Below, piece after piece: positions 9,901-18,562 of a stretch of DNA of 64,000 nucleotides. The first letter of the stretch is position 1; each line of letters starts with the position of its first letter. Below the pieces are notes generated by a model, which was given only the letters and a program-made list of their open reading frames with translations, was not told the DNA's origin and ran no database searches. The position numbers were made by a program, and so were the translations under genes. Source of the DNA: Terriglobia bacterium (lineage in GTDB: Bacteria; Acidobacteriota; Terriglobia; Bryobacterales; Bryobacteraceae); the NCBI GenBank assembly GCA_020073305.1, contig JAIQFK010000020.1:1-64000 (forward strand), given 5' to 3'.

Positions 9901-10353
9901 GCCGTTGCCGCCCCGGACATTACCAGGCAGTGTCATCAGCGCATTGCCGTCTAGACTCGATTGAATGGTTTGCGTATCGGTCGTGATCACGCCTGCGAGC
10001 GCCTGCACATCGACGGTAGAGGAAACCTGTCCGACCTGAAGGCTGACATCCAGGCGTAGCGTTTGACGTGCGACTAATTGCAGTTCGGTGGCGGTGTACG
10101 GCTGAAATCCCTGGGCCGCTACCTCCACTTTGTAATGGCTGGCCTTGGTATTCACAAATTCATAGTCGCCATTTCCATTTGTGGTAGTTTCGCGGCCGGT
10201 GTTTTCATCCGTGTCCGTAAGTTTTACAACCGCTCTCGGAATAACGGCGCCCGAGTTGTCCTTTACGGAGCCAAGTATTGTGCCAAAAGTCGATTGAGCA
10301 TAGGCTGCGATGGGGCAAAGCAGCATAAGCGAGCAGAGTAAGTGCCGACGCAT
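6934..10353 (-). CDS. Oar-like TonB-dependent receptor with N-terminal carboxypeptidase-regulatory-like domain
   Basis: 1139 residues. A signal peptide ([20 protein letters not shown]) is followed by a carboxypeptidase-regulatory (CnaB-like) domain, [19 protein letters not shown] to about residue 110. Then come a plug-like region ([26 protein letters not shown]) and a long outer-membrane beta-barrel rich in aromatic/polar strands, ending in QISARIEF with the usual terminal Phe. This is the Oar-type family greatly expanded in Solibacter-like Acidobacteriota, probably for uptake of sugar oligomers or peptides. GGAGG lies eight bases upstream of the ATG. The gene is isolated from the BMC genes by a terminator and from xylulokinase by about 118 bases. 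Substrate is unknown. Confidence 0.92.
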   Translation of the reverse strand: MRRHLLCSLMLLCPIAAYAQSTFGTILGSVKDNSGAVIPRAVVKLTDTDENTGRETTTNGNGDYEFVNTKASHYKVEVAAQGFQPYTATELQLVARQTLRLDVSLQVGQVSSTVDVQALAGVITTDTQTIQSSLDGNALMTLPGNVRGGNGSTSPYALIATLPGVQPDDNGNFSIQGGIQSMSQFSVDGISITAVGGNGPLQQAFPSLESIAEIKVQGVGNTAEFGAVGDVTTISKSGTNEMHGDLFWYFQNRDLNATAFGEQVKPQLVGNDFGATMGGPVLIPKLYNGKNKTFYFGTYEGFRFPRAQTIQNEVPTQALRNGDFSGTGITITDPTTGKPFPNNQIPSNRISSVAQGFLTLYPLPNAGDVNSVHAANYIANHDFSLHSDQYDVRIDHYLTSNMSLFGRWTWKSIGNANPQSLLVPSENQTDKYKMLVVSWNWNLRPNLINEFRFGFTLNPSTQVLPFDGAKFTNSLGLVGVGPSFPFNGLPDVSITNYQGLNTDRGNAVSQNNTYQWNNNTTWTVGRHTMKFGFDIRRIKAVSALGFLSGDNYGQYNFTGAFTGDPFADFLLGIPHDTSIDDVKHDNFGLSMQYGIYAQDAFRVNSRLTLEYGLRWEYHPGYTDAFGNIGNFDPSVAKSGLVVYPNGAESTLAPGFLASFDACPQYNSTTGPSVNGAPCTPVFDASHAHLPQGLRTAPSRIVPRFGFAFRPFSNDKTVLRGGFGMYDTPSMGSIYYALTGTLQSATFTYNNVAATGGPIFQWPNVSTGGSGITVNPYGTAYFGTANDIHWKEPYTMQWNFSIDRDLGFNTGLRVSYIGQGTRDLVWAPNLNQSTYSTQFYASQPLSSRPFPNWGVVNTRAVGATMNYNSAQIEITHRFQHGFTFNSTYTFAKNLADNQGPQPQGSFAGENSGGRTMDYLNRGAEYGPVWGTRQHRWLTTAVYELPFGRGRQFMSNSSRLAHAVLGGWRLSNIFLVQSGPYETPYFSDGDPSGTGSGVIGRPQHPDRVGNGSLSNPTANQWLDPNAFVCPGTPGWTTGQPCTIGDNPGSDLAPIGRFGNAGLGVVTGPGSVNLSTALGKSFAVTERFKIKIEGSFTNIFNHVNLADPVLSIDNSSYGQITSARGSDFGGYRTGQISARIEF

Positions 10354-10471
10354 TTAGCGAACCTCCTTAGCGAGAACAGAAATCATAACCTAAGTTTAGA
10401 ATCTGATCCAGAAAAAACTTGGTTTCGAAATGATGAAGAATTAGCTGTGGGAAAGCGGCCCGCTGCGTGTT

Positions 10472-11962
10472 TCAGAGCCGTGCGATTCGTTGTGAGACCG
10501 GCTTCAACGCGGGATAGAGCGAACGGTAGATCGAATGGCCATCCTGATAGAGGGTGGACTCTGCAGCGCGCGGCTCGACCGTCGCGGTTTCGCGTATCAC
10601 GTTCCGGCAAACTTCCGGAACGGATGTGAACGCGCCCGTGCCGACGAGAGCCAGAAGCGCCGCGCCGTAGGCCGAGCCCTCCTGCGTTTCAAGTGTAACC
10701 ACCGGTTTCACCAGCACGTCGGCGAGCACCTGCCGCCAGAACGGACTCTTGCCTCCTCCGCCGGATATGCGCACCGAGCGCACCAGCACGCCCAGTTGCT
10801 CGATGATGTCCAGGCAATCTTTCTGGCTGTATGACACGCCTTCGATGACGGAGCGAATCAAGTCGGCGCGCGTATGCTTGGCGGTGAGGCCGATCCATCC
10901 TCCGCGCGCGCTCGCGTCCAGATGCGGCGTGCGTTCTCCCATCAGGTATGGCAGCCAGAACAGGCCCTGCGCACCCGGAGGCGAAGTGGCGGCCTCGCGG
11001 GTTAACGCGTCGTAGTCGGTCCCGGGTGCAAGCTGATTGCGGAACCATTGCAGGCTGAGACCGGCGCCTTGCGTGACGCCCATCACGTGCCACTTGTCGG
11101 GCACCGCGTGGCAGAACGTGTGAACGCGCCCGGAGGGATCGTACGACACCTGGTCCATGTGCGCGAACACCACGCCCGACGTGCCCAGCGTGCAGGACAC
11201 AATACCCGGCTCGACAATGCCGTTGCCTACGGCGCTCGCAGCTTGATCCCCGCCTCCGCCGACCACGGGTGTGCCTGCCGCGAGCCCTGTCAGTGCGGCG
11301 ATGGAGGGAGTCACGGCGCCCGTTACCGCAACCGACTCGTGGCAAGCCGGCAGAATGGAGCGATCCAAGGCGAGGGCCTCGATCATCTGCGAGGACCACT
11401 CGCGATGCACCACGTCGAACAGGGCCGTGCCCGAGGCGTCGGAAACTTCCGTGGCGAACTCGCCCGTCAGCCGGAAGCGGACATAGTCTTTGGGCAACAG
11501 CATCTTGCGGACGCGGGCGAAACGCTCCGGTTCGTTGTCTCGAACCCACAGTAACTTGGGCAGCGTAAATCCAGTGAGCACGGGATTCGCAATGTAGGAG
11601 AGGACATTGGCACGGCCGACCGTGCGGTTGACCGTATCCACTTGCGGCTGGCTGCGCTGGTCGCACCAGATGAGCGAAGGCCGGATCACCTGGTGTTCCT
11701 GGTCGAGAATGACCAGGCCGTGCATCTGGCCGGATAACCCGATGCCACGCACGTCGCGTCCCGAAACACGCGCCTGTGCGAGCGCGCCCCGGATGGCTTC
11801 CACCGCAGCGTCCCACCAGTTCTCGGGGCGCTGCTCGGCCCACAGCGGGCGCTCCATGCGCATCTCTTCGTGCGGCGCTGTGACCCCCGCGCGGATCTTG
11901 CCGCGCTCGTCCACTATCAGCGCCCGCGTGCCGCCCGTCCCGACGTCGATACCCATCCACAT
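10472..11962 (-). CDS. xylB: Xylulokinase-like FGGY carbohydrate kinase
   Basis: 496 residues, normal for xylulokinase, which phosphorylates D-xylulose to xylulose 5-phosphate with ATP. FGGY motifs: the phosphate loop MGIDVGTGGTRALIVD (3-18), the substrate-site stretch GIGLSGQMHGLVILD, WCDQRSQPQ, VVGGGGDQAASAVGNG, LPYLMGERTPHLD, and the C-terminal ATP-site ISGGGGKSPFWRQ. Start is ATG at 11962, three bases after the stop of the ROK kinase, so the two kinases look like one operon. A second ATG two codons later is possible. Specificity among ketoses (xylulose, fuculose and others) cannot be settled, so xylulokinase is the best but not the only reading. Confidence 0.88.
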   Translation of the reverse strand: MWMGIDVGTGGTRALIVDERGKIRAGVTAPHEEMRMERPLWAEQRPENWWDAAVEAIRGALAQARVSGRDVRGIGLSGQMHGLVILDQEHQVIRPSLIWCDQRSQPQVDTVNRTVGRANVLSYIANPVLTGFTLPKLLWVRDNEPERFARVRKMLLPKDYVRFRLTGEFATEVSDASGTALFDVVHREWSSQMIEALALDRSILPACHESVAVTGAVTPSIAALTGLAAGTPVVGGGGDQAASAVGNGIVEPGIVSCTLGTSGVVFAHMDQVSYDPSGRVHTFCHAVPDKWHVMGVTQGAGLSLQWFRNQLAPGTDYDALTREAATSPPGAQGLFWLPYLMGERTPHLDASARGGWIGLTAKHTRADLIRSVIEGVSYSQKDCLDIIEQLGVLVRSVRISGGGGKSPFWRQVLADVLVKPVVTLETQEGSAYGAALLALVGTGAFTSVPEVCRNVIRETATVEPRAAESTLYQDGHSIYRSLYPALKPVSQRIARL

Positions 11963-11965
11963 GGC

Positions 11966-12882
11966 TTAATCCTGTCCCACCCAGGGCAGATATGCAGCGC
12001 CGAACAGCCCGGCTTCATTTCCGAGGATGGCTTTCTCCACTCGCGTATTGGTAGAGCGAAAGGTAAACGAACGGCGCCTGGCCTCTTCGAGCATTGCCGG
12101 CGCGAACAGATCCCATGCGCCCAGCACGCCGCCGCTCAGCAGGTACAACGGAAAATTGAACGCGTTCACCACCGTGGCCAGCGCGATCCCCAATGCCTCG
12201 CCCATCGCGTGAAAAACTCTTCGCGCGCGCTCGTCGCCCTTCACGCCCAGCTCGTAGACCTCCTCGGCGCTGAGATTCTCACCCAGGTGGAGAACGCTCG
12301 CCATGGCCGTGATGGCGGTGGCCGACGCGTGCTTCTCCACGCATCCCTGATTGCCGCACCCGCAGGGAATCCCGTTGGGCACCACGGTCAGATGCCCGAT
12401 CTCGCCCGCCATGCCCAGAAACCCGTGCAGCACCTTGCCGCCCGAAATGATGCCGCCTCCGATGCCCGTTCCCAGCGTGAACAGAACCAGATCATCCACA
12501 TCGCGGCCGGCCCCCATCCACTTCTCTCCCAGCGCCGCCGCATTCGCGTCATTCTCCAGAATGAACTTCGTCCCCAGGCGATGCTCCATTTCGTCCCGGA
12601 AGGGAAAATCTTCCAGGCATGCCAGGTTGTTGGAGTTCCGGATCACGCCCTCTTTGAGCAGGATAAATCCGGGGACGCCTAACCCGATGCCGGCCAGGTC
12701 CTTCGTTCCCCAGCGCGACTGCAGATCGTGGATCGCCGCCACCATCTCGCCCAGCATCGATTCCCGCCCGAGCATGGGGTTCGTGTTGACCGCAACCTTT
12801 TCCAGTACCTTGCCTTCGCGGCTGATTACCGCCGCCCGCAGGTTAGTACCCCCAGATCGAGGCCTATCGAGTATTCGGCCAT
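11966..12882 (-). CDS. ROK-family sugar kinase (glucokinase-like) with apparent frameshift near the N-terminus
   Basis: ROK kinase of about 305 residues that would phosphorylate glucose or a related hexose. Visible motifs: LVLFTLGTGIGGGIISGGKV (ATP site), GEIGHLTV, the zinc-binding segment CGCGNQGCVEKHAS and LLSGGVLG. A natural start exists at ATG 12882 (MAEYSIGLDLG), but the next codons go out of frame. The C-run at 12849-12853 (G-run on the coding strand) has five bases where six would give the conserved DLGGTNLRAAV. An in-frame alternative upstream start exists at 12892 but yields a nonsensical N-terminus (MPPHGRILDRPRS). Either the gene is damaged at its phosphate-binding loop or one base was lost in sequencing. 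It is followed three bases later by the xylulokinase. Confidence 0.8.
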
Positions 12883-13070
12883 GAGGGGGCATGATAACAA
12901 AGGTTAGAGGATCGCTGGAATTCGCGTGACAATTCCGAACCCTAAGGGCTTCGATAATAGTAAGTTATAGGACCGATTTGAATTTTTCTCTCAAATTTAA
13001 TGAGGGTTTCATGGTAAGAATGAAACAGAATAGTAACCGTTTCGCGTCGATAAGAGTGTAGGGACCGGTT

Positions 13071-13676
13071 ATGGGAGACGGACGGTACATAGACATCCCG
13101 GGTAGCGCAACGCACGAGTTGCCGCCCCTTCTGGTGCATGGCGCGCAAGAAGGCACGCCGCTCTCTGAGGTGGTGGGGATGGCTGCCGGCATTGTCGAGG
13201 CCGAAGACATTCTCGGCTACGTGCCGGTGGATGAGAACCTGCTCGAGCAACGCAAATATGATCTGGCGCTGAACCTTGCCGAGCAGTATCTCCGGCTCAT
13301 GGCTCACTGGCAGTGGGGCGACTCGATTCTCGAGTGGATCCGCCAGTGCGAAATCACCTTCGAATCGAGCGATTCCCTGCGCAGGTTCCTGCATCCGGAC
13401 GTGTGGCCGCATGCCGGGCGAAGCAGCTTCGTCAACCTGTTGATGGAAAAATCGGTTCCGACGCACGGCGTGGGTGTGGAGAACGCCGTCGGCCTGCGGC
13501 TCACTTTCCGGCAGCCGCCGCCCATCGATTGCTTCTCCAACCAGTTCCTGTTCTACCTGAATTCAACCCTCACCACGACCGCCTACCGCACGTGGGCGCA
13601 TCTGGCGCAGGATGCCTCGGCGTTATTTCCACCCGACCGCTTCCACTTCCAGGTTGTCGAGCTTCCCTCGGCTTAG
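13071..13676 (+). CDS. Conserved protein of unknown function
   Basis: 201 residues, no signal peptide and no membrane segments. The start ATG has AGGGA seven bases upstream. The sequence reads as a soluble alpha/beta protein: an N-terminal acidic part (LPPLLVHGAQEGTPLSE), an amphipathic helix region (LALNLAEQYLRLMAHWQWGD) and an aromatic C-terminal half (WAHLAQDASALFPPDRFHFQ). I do not recognise the family. It stands alone, divergent from the ROK/xylulokinase pair across 188 bases and convergent with the MurJ-like gene 13 bases downstream. Confidence 0.75.
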   Translation: MGDGRYIDIPGSATHELPPLLVHGAQEGTPLSEVVGMAAGIVEAEDILGYVPVDENLLEQRKYDLALNLAEQYLRLMAHWQWGDSILEWIRQCEITFESSDSLRRFLHPDVWPHAGRSSFVNLLMEKSVPTHGVGVENAVGLRLTFRQPPPIDCFSNQFLFYLNSTLTTTAYRTWAHLAQDASALFPPDRFHFQVVELPSA

Positions 13677-13689
13677 GGGTCCGGCCTCC

Positions 13690-15138
13690 TCAGGTCGTCT
13701 TGAGCGCGGGCCGGGAATCTCTCTCCGGTTGTTCCAGCCAGCGGCGGCGGGTCACCCGCATCAGCGTGAACAGCAGGAGGAACGCAATCAGGAACCCAAG
13801 CGAAGCTCCCACGCCGATCCATTGCGGCTCCGGCTTCCGCACCAGCAACACGAACGCAAGGTTGAAGATCACTGGAATTGCCACCGCGCGCAACGGGAGC
13901 CATGGCCGATCTAAAGCAAACAGCGCGCGCGAGGTCAGCTCCAGCAGGCTCCAGCCGATCAAGCTGGGCGCGAAACCCAGAAACACGGCGGATACCAGGT
14001 GTGTGGATTGTGCGGTGAAGCTGCCGCGCTCGAACATCAGCCGGATCACCGGCTCACGAAGAGCGATTCCCACCGCGCAGCTGGCCACCGCGGTCAAGGC
14101 AACCAGAGCGATGGTCTTGTCGATCAGCCGAAAGGCACGGCGCAACTGGAAACGGCTCCGCAGCCGCGCGATCTCCGGCAGCAGAGAGTTCGACACCGGA
14201 TTGACCAGGTAGGCGAGCGGAACATTCAGACACCGCATACTGTAATCCAGCGCCGCCGCCATCCCCGGGCCGGCGTGAGTGGCGTAAGCGCGGGTCACGA
14301 TGACATTCAACGCAAGCAGCACGGCGTAAAGCAGGAACGACCCGGGCTTGGTCAGCAGGTCCCGCCAGTGGACTTCCGGTTCGGGTGCGGTCTCAAGCCG
14401 CAGGCTCGCGCGAGCGGCAAAATATACGATCCCCAGTTGTACCCAGGCGCCCACCGTATAGCCAATCGCGAATCCGAACACACCGATCACTCGCCAGAGG
14501 CTAAGCGCCGCGACAATCGTGAACACGTTGAGCGACGCCTGGTGAAAAGCCGTCGGCGCAAACCTCCGGTGTGTGAATAAAAAAGCCGCGTGCAACGCCG
14601 CCGTGCCGGCAGCCAGTGAGGAAAGGGAAGCAATCCGCAGGATCGTAACCGCGGTGCCGACGTAGTTCGCATCCAGTCCCGGCGCCAGCAAGCGAATCAG
14701 CCAAGGCGCAAACAACATCATCGCCACCGCGAGCAGAAGAAAGACGCGGACGAAGACACGGTTCAGTTTCCGGAACAACGCTGCGCGGGCCGCCCCATCC
14801 CGCTCGGTCAGCATCGGGACGAACGCGAAGATCATGGTGTTGATCAGGACCGAGTTGAGCGTGTCGATGGGACCGACCGCGACGGCCAGAGCGTCGGCAG
14901 CGCTGTGCGTGCCCAAAAGGTAAGCCGTTAGCGCGACACGGAAGAAGCCGATCAGGTTTCCCGTGATGAGGCCCGCGCTGATAGCCAGACCGCCGCGGAC
15001 CAGCGGGCTATCCACCGCGCGGCTAAACGTGCTATCGCCTGTACGCCCGGTGGCGTCCTGCAGGGGGGCGGTCGGCGTTGGTTGCCCGGTGTTCAGTCGA
15101 AATCCCTGGGTCGGAAGGCCCGTATCAGGCGGGCCCAC
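13690..15138 (-). CDS. MurJ/MviN-like lipid II flippase family protein
   Basis: About 482 residues if the GTG at 15138 is used. Starts further upstream would overlap the thiol peroxidase gene, and the first about 40 residues look unstructured, so the true start may be later (for example GTG at 15015). The body is a polytopic MOP-superfamily membrane protein with about 12-14 hydrophobic segments and recognisable MurJ-like pieces: FFRVALTAYLLGTHSAADAL, FVPMLTERDG, LAYLVNPVSNSLLPEIARL and REPVIRLMFERGSFT. MurJ flips lipid-linked peptidoglycan precursors; several Acidobacteriota have extra paralogues near surface-polysaccharide genes, so function could differ. It follows the thiol peroxidase on the same strand and converges on the unknown gene at 13071. 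Confidence 0.82.
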   Translation of the reverse strand: MGPPDTGLPTQGFRLNTGQPTPTAPLQDATGRTGDSTFSRAVDSPLVRGGLAISAGLITGNLIGFFRVALTAYLLGTHSAADALAVAVGPIDTLNSVLINTMIFAFVPMLTERDGAARAALFRKLNRVFVRVFLLLAVAMMLFAPWLIRLLAPGLDANYVGTAVTILRIASLSSLAAGTAALHAAFLFTHRRFAPTAFHQASLNVFTIVAALSLWRVIGVFGFAIGYTVGAWVQLGIVYFAARASLRLETAPEPEVHWRDLLTKPGSFLLYAVLLALNVIVTRAYATHAGPGMAAALDYSMRCLNVPLAYLVNPVSNSLLPEIARLRSRFQLRRAFRLIDKTIALVALTAVASCAVGIALREPVIRLMFERGSFTAQSTHLVSAVFLGFAPSLIGWSLLELTSRALFALDRPWLPLRAVAIPVIFNLAFVLLVRKPEPQWIGVGASLGFLIAFLLLFTLMRVTRRRWLEQPERDSRPALKTT

Positions 15139-15145
15139 CCTGCTT

Positions 15146-15670
15146 TCAGGCCGAGGCTGCGTTAGCCGCGGCGCGTGCGACCGACAGCGCCGCATCGTAA
15201 TTGGGATGCTCGGCGACTTCCTTTACGTATTCCGCGTGTCGAACGGTGTTGTTCCGGTCCAAGACGAAGATGGCACGGCTTTCGATGCGCAATTCCTTGA
15301 TGAGCGTTCCGTAGTTGGCGCCGAAGGATCCGTCGCGATGGTCGGAAAGCATCTTGACCTTGTCGACTCCGAAGGCCCCGCACCACCGCTTCTGCGCGAA
15401 GGGCAGGTCCATGCTGACGGAAAAGATGTCGACTCCCGGCAGCTTGGCGGCCTCTTCGTTGAAACGCTTCGTCTGCGCGTCGCAAACCGGCGTGTCGAGT
15501 GAAGGCACGACACTGAGGATCCGGACATTGTTGCCGGTATCGGACAGCGTCACGTTCTTGAGGCCATTGTCCACGAGATTGAAATCCGGCGCCTTATCGC
15601 CCGCCTTCAGTTCGGGCCCGATCAAGGTGAGTGGATTTCCCTTCAATGTTGTCGCTCCTGGTCTCTCCAT
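15146..15670 (-). CDS. tpx: Thiol peroxidase (Tpx, atypical 2-Cys peroxiredoxin)
   Basis: 174 residues, the normal Tpx length. Tpx reduces hydrogen peroxide and alkyl peroxides using thioredoxin. The peroxidatic Cys63 lies in PSLDTPVCDAQTKRFNEEA and the resolving Cys97 in FAQKRWCGAFG, the spacing expected of Tpx. APDFNLVDNGLKNVTLSD is the usual N-terminal segment. No signal peptide is present. A GGAGG ribosome site lies four bases upstream of the ATG. It is followed on the same strand by the MurJ-like gene, and the DUF255 thioredoxin-fold gene lies 47 bases upstream. Confidence 0.95.
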   Translation of the reverse strand: MERPGATTLKGNPLTLIGPELKAGDKAPDFNLVDNGLKNVTLSDTGNNVRILSVVPSLDTPVCDAQTKRFNEEAAKLPGVDIFSVSMDLPFAQKRWCGAFGVDKVKMLSDHRDGSFGANYGTLIKELRIESRAIFVLDRNNTVRHAEYVKEVAEHPNYDAALSVARAAANAASA

Positions 15671-15717
15671 TTTGCCTCCTGAAATTCGAGTGTAAACGGC
15701 TATTGTAGCAGGCCGCC

Positions 15718-17934
15718 TTATTGCAACAGCTCGCCGAATTTTGCGGGATCCGCCGTGGGCAGCTTACAAGTGTAATTTTCACAAACGTACGCCGTGGTCT
15801 CGCCGTGGACGCGCGTCATCGTCTCGATGACTGGAAGATAGCCGGCGAGTTGCTTCCGCGCGGCGTCGTCCACCAGTATCACGATCCGGTTCGGCACAAA
15901 ACGCGCGTGGAGAATGCTCAGCATGGCCTGCGTATGGGGCGCTGAACGGTCGCCCATCAGGATGATCTGCCTGGGCTTGGACAAGCTGAGCTCGTACGCC
16001 ACCAGCATCTGCGGCACGGCCGACGGCATGCCGGTGATGCGCGAAGCAAACGCACCGAGTGTTTTGTCGGCGGAGCCGCGGAAGTCTCTGCGATCCGTCA
16101 TCTGGGCCAGGCGCAGCAGGTTCAGCGCCGCCACCGAGTTCCCGGAGGGCTCGGCGCCGTCGTAATCCTCCTTCATCCGCATCACCAGGCTGGCATCTCC
16201 CGCGGCCGTGCTGAAAAACCCGCCGTGCTCCTTATCTTCAAATAGTACCCTCTGCTTTTCGGCGAGCTTCACGGCGATCTCGAGATACCGGATATCAAAC
16301 TGCGCTTCGTAGAGATCCAGCAGCGCCTGCGTGAAAAGCGCGTAGTCATCCAGGAAGCCCGCGATGGCCGCATCCTGCTGCCGGTAGCGGCGCAGCAGCA
16401 CGCCGGCCTTCGCCTCGTACATACGGTGCAGGATGAATTCGGCGGCGCGAATGGCCGCGGCCGAATAGCGCGGCTCCGCGAGAATGGCCCCGCCTTTGGC
16501 AAACGCCGAAATCATGAGCCCGTTCCACGCGGTGAGAACCTTATCATCCAGGTGCGGCCGGATTCGCTTTGAGCGGGCTGCCAGCAGCTTGCCCGCGGCT
16601 GCGTCCAACGCATGGCGAACTTCCTCGGCCCCCTTGCCAAAATGCCGCGCGGTCTCTTCCACGGTGTGCGCTTCGTAAAGAATGTTCCTTCCGGGGAATT
16701 CGCCGTGCGGATCCTCGTGCACATTGCCGTGTTCTTCGACGCCGTAGCGGTAGGAAAACCATGCGGCCGCGGGCTCGCCGGCGATGGCCTCGATCTCCCG
16801 TTGCGTCCAGACATAAAAAGCGCCTTCGCCCTTGACATCCGGCTCGGCCGGGTCGATCACGCTGTCGGCATCTTCGGCTGAATAGAAGCCGCCGTCTTTA
16901 TCGGTCATGTCGCGGAGCACGTAATCGAAAATGCGCCGCGCCACACCGGAGAAAAACGGATCGTGCGTGATCTGGTACGCCTCGAGGTACGAGATGGCGA
17001 GCTGCGCCTGGTCATACAGCATCTTTTCGAAATGCGGCACAAACCACCGCTCGTCCACGGAGTAGCGATGAAATCCGCCGCCCAACTGATCGTTCATTCC
17101 GCCTTTAGCCATGGCGCGCAGAGTGGCCAGCACCATGTCGCGCGGCTCCTCCTGGTGCGTACGCGCGAAATACCGCAGCAAAAAGTTGTTTGTGACCGGC
17201 CGTGGAAATTTCGGCGCGGCGCCGAATCCGCCGAGCTTGGAATCGAAGCTGCGCCGGAACTGCATGAAGCCGCTTTCGAGCGCCGATGCATCCAGGCCGC
17301 CGGATGGCTTGACCTCCGCGGCGTCCTCGAGATGCTTCAGCACCTCCTGGCTCGATGCCACAATCTTCTCGCGGTCGGCCCGCCATGCTTGCGCGATGCG
17401 CTCCAATAGCGCCGGGAACCCGGCACGGCCGTAGCGATTCTCCGGCGGAAAATAAGTGCCGCCCACGAACGGCTTCAGGTCCGGCGTGAGCCAGACCGAC
17501 ATCGGCCACCCTCCGCCTCCCGTGGTCGCCTGCACGTACGCCATGTAGATGCGGTCCACATCCGGCCGCTCCTCGCGATCGACTTTGATCGCCACAAAGT
17601 ACTCGTTAAGAATCGCCGCGGTCTCCTCGTTCTCGAACGATTCCCGCTCCATGACGTGGCACCAGTGGCAGGTCGAGTAACCGATGGAGAGAAAGATCGG
17701 CTTGTCTTCCTTACGCGCTCTGTCGAATGCTTCCGGACCCCACGCATACCAGTCCACCGGGTTGTGCGCGTGCTGCAGCAGATAGGGGCTCTTCTCGTGA
17801 ATCAGGCGGTTGGCGTGCATGGGCTTGTTTTTTTCTTTTGGGGGAGCTTGGGCGGCGCAACTGGCTCCAACCAGAGCCAGGACGATGTTAATGCCGGCGC
17901 GAGAGCTCCGTCCGCAGCGCCAGCCGAAAGACAC
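15718..17934 (-). CDS. Thioredoxin-domain protein of the DUF255/YyaL (SPATA20) family
   Basis: 738 residues. An N-terminal hydrophobic stretch (about 14-30, ending ASCAAQA) suggests export, possibly as a lipoprotein although the lipobox is not typical. The DUF255 thioredoxin-like domain follows: [38 protein letters not shown] with the C89-H-W-C92 pair, and [16 protein letters not shown]. The rest (about 230-700) is an alpha/alpha six-hairpin region as in N-acylglucosamine epimerase-like proteins, with [20 protein letters not shown] and [14 protein letters not shown]. The biochemical role of the family is not established. It is divergent from the DUF421 gene, with only 52 bases between starts. 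Confidence 0.9.
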   Translation of the reverse strand: MSFGWRCGRSSRAGINIVLALVGASCAAQAPPKEKNKPMHANRLIHEKSPYLLQHAHNPVDWYAWGPEAFDRARKEDKPIFLSIGYSTCHWCHVMERESFENEETAAILNEYFVAIKVDREERPDVDRIYMAYVQATTGGGGWPMSVWLTPDLKPFVGGTYFPPENRYGRAGFPALLERIAQAWRADREKIVASSQEVLKHLEDAAEVKPSGGLDASALESGFMQFRRSFDSKLGGFGAAPKFPRPVTNNFLLRYFARTHQEEPRDMVLATLRAMAKGGMNDQLGGGFHRYSVDERWFVPHFEKMLYDQAQLAISYLEAYQITHDPFFSGVARRIFDYVLRDMTDKDGGFYSAEDADSVIDPAEPDVKGEGAFYVWTQREIEAIAGEPAAAWFSYRYGVEEHGNVHEDPHGEFPGRNILYEAHTVEETARHFGKGAEEVRHALDAAAGKLLAARSKRIRPHLDDKVLTAWNGLMISAFAKGGAILAEPRYSAAAIRAAEFILHRMYEAKAGVLLRRYRQQDAAIAGFLDDYALFTQALLDLYEAQFDIRYLEIAVKLAEKQRVLFEDKEHGGFFSTAAGDASLVMRMKEDYDGAEPSGNSVAALNLLRLAQMTDRRDFRGSADKTLGAFASRITGMPSAVPQMLVAYELSLSKPRQIILMGDRSAPHTQAMLSILHARFVPNRIVILVDDAARKQLAGYLPVIETMTRVHGETTAYVCENYTCKLPTADPAKFGELLQ

Positions 17935-17986
17935 GTACCCATATTAACTCCCAGGGTGCTTTATCATTCTTGAGGAGATCTTGCCA

Positions 17987-18559
17987 ATGTGGACTCACAT
18001 GTTCGTGCTCGCACTGCCCCTAGCGGAAAAAATTCTGCGCCCGGCGATCGTCTATGCGTTTCTGGTCGTCATGCTGCGTATATTCGGCAAGCGCGAGCTG
18101 GCGCAGCTCAACCCGTTCGATCTGGTCGTATTGCTTTCGGTGTCCAATACGGTGCAGAACGCCATCATCGGGGAGGACAACTCGGTTTCGGGCGGGCTGA
18201 TCGGCGCATTCACGCTATTCGCCGTCAATTATCTGGTCGTGCGGTTTCTGTTCCGCCACCGGCGCCTGGATGAGATTCTGGAGGGCACACCGACCAAGCT
18301 CGTTGAGAACGGCCGCCTGTGCGAAGACGGCCTCGCCAAGGAGTTGCTCTCGCGGTCCGAGCTGCTGACAGTGGCGCATCGCCAGGGTTTCGGGAGCCTC
18401 GACGAAGTGCAGAGCTGTTCCCTCGAGCCGGGTGGTGCGTTCTATATCGAGCCGAAGGAACCGCGGCCGCACGAGCGACATCATGCCGAAGTGATGAAGC
18501 GCATGGGCCAGCTCAGCAGCCAGCTCGAGGATCTGCGCCGGCTAGTCAGCACACGCTGA
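17987..18559 (+). CDS. DUF421 (YetF/YcaP-type) membrane protein
   Basis: 190 residues. ATG at 17987 is preferred over a TTG at 17981 because GAGGAG sits nine bases upstream. About three N-terminal membrane segments (residues about 4-90) are followed by a cytoplasmic domain containing TPTKLVENGRLCEDGLAKEL and VQSCSLEPGGAFYIEPKE, the conserved DUF421 core. A helical, charged tail (MKRMGQLSSQLEDLRRLV) ends the protein. LRIFGKRELAQLNPFDLVV near residue 30-48 is the family signature. Function of the family is poorly known, though some members influence spore or envelope properties. It ends three bases before the stop of the convergent ADOP permease gene. Confidence 0.9.
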   Translation: MWTHMFVLALPLAEKILRPAIVYAFLVVMLRIFGKRELAQLNPFDLVVLLSVSNTVQNAIIGEDNSVSGGLIGAFTLFAVNYLVVRFLFRHRRLDEILEGTPTKLVENGRLCEDGLAKELLSRSELLTVAHRQGFGSLDEVQSCSLEPGGAFYIEPKEPRPHERHHAEVMKRMGQLSSQLEDLRRLVSTR

Positions 18560-18562
18560 GGC

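Noticed and set aside
10689-11960. 423-codon minus-strand frame inside xylB
   Set aside because: Out-of-frame shadow of the kinase with Arg-rich, motif-free sequence.
10472-12882. The two sugar kinases as part of the microcompartment pathway
   Set aside because: They lie beyond a receptor gene and a strong terminator, and no aldolase joins them to an aldehyde; the link is not supported by sequence.
12942-13466. 174-codon minus-strand frame opposite the unknown gene
   Set aside because: No ribosome site and no recognisable motif; the plus strand gene has a proper start and end.
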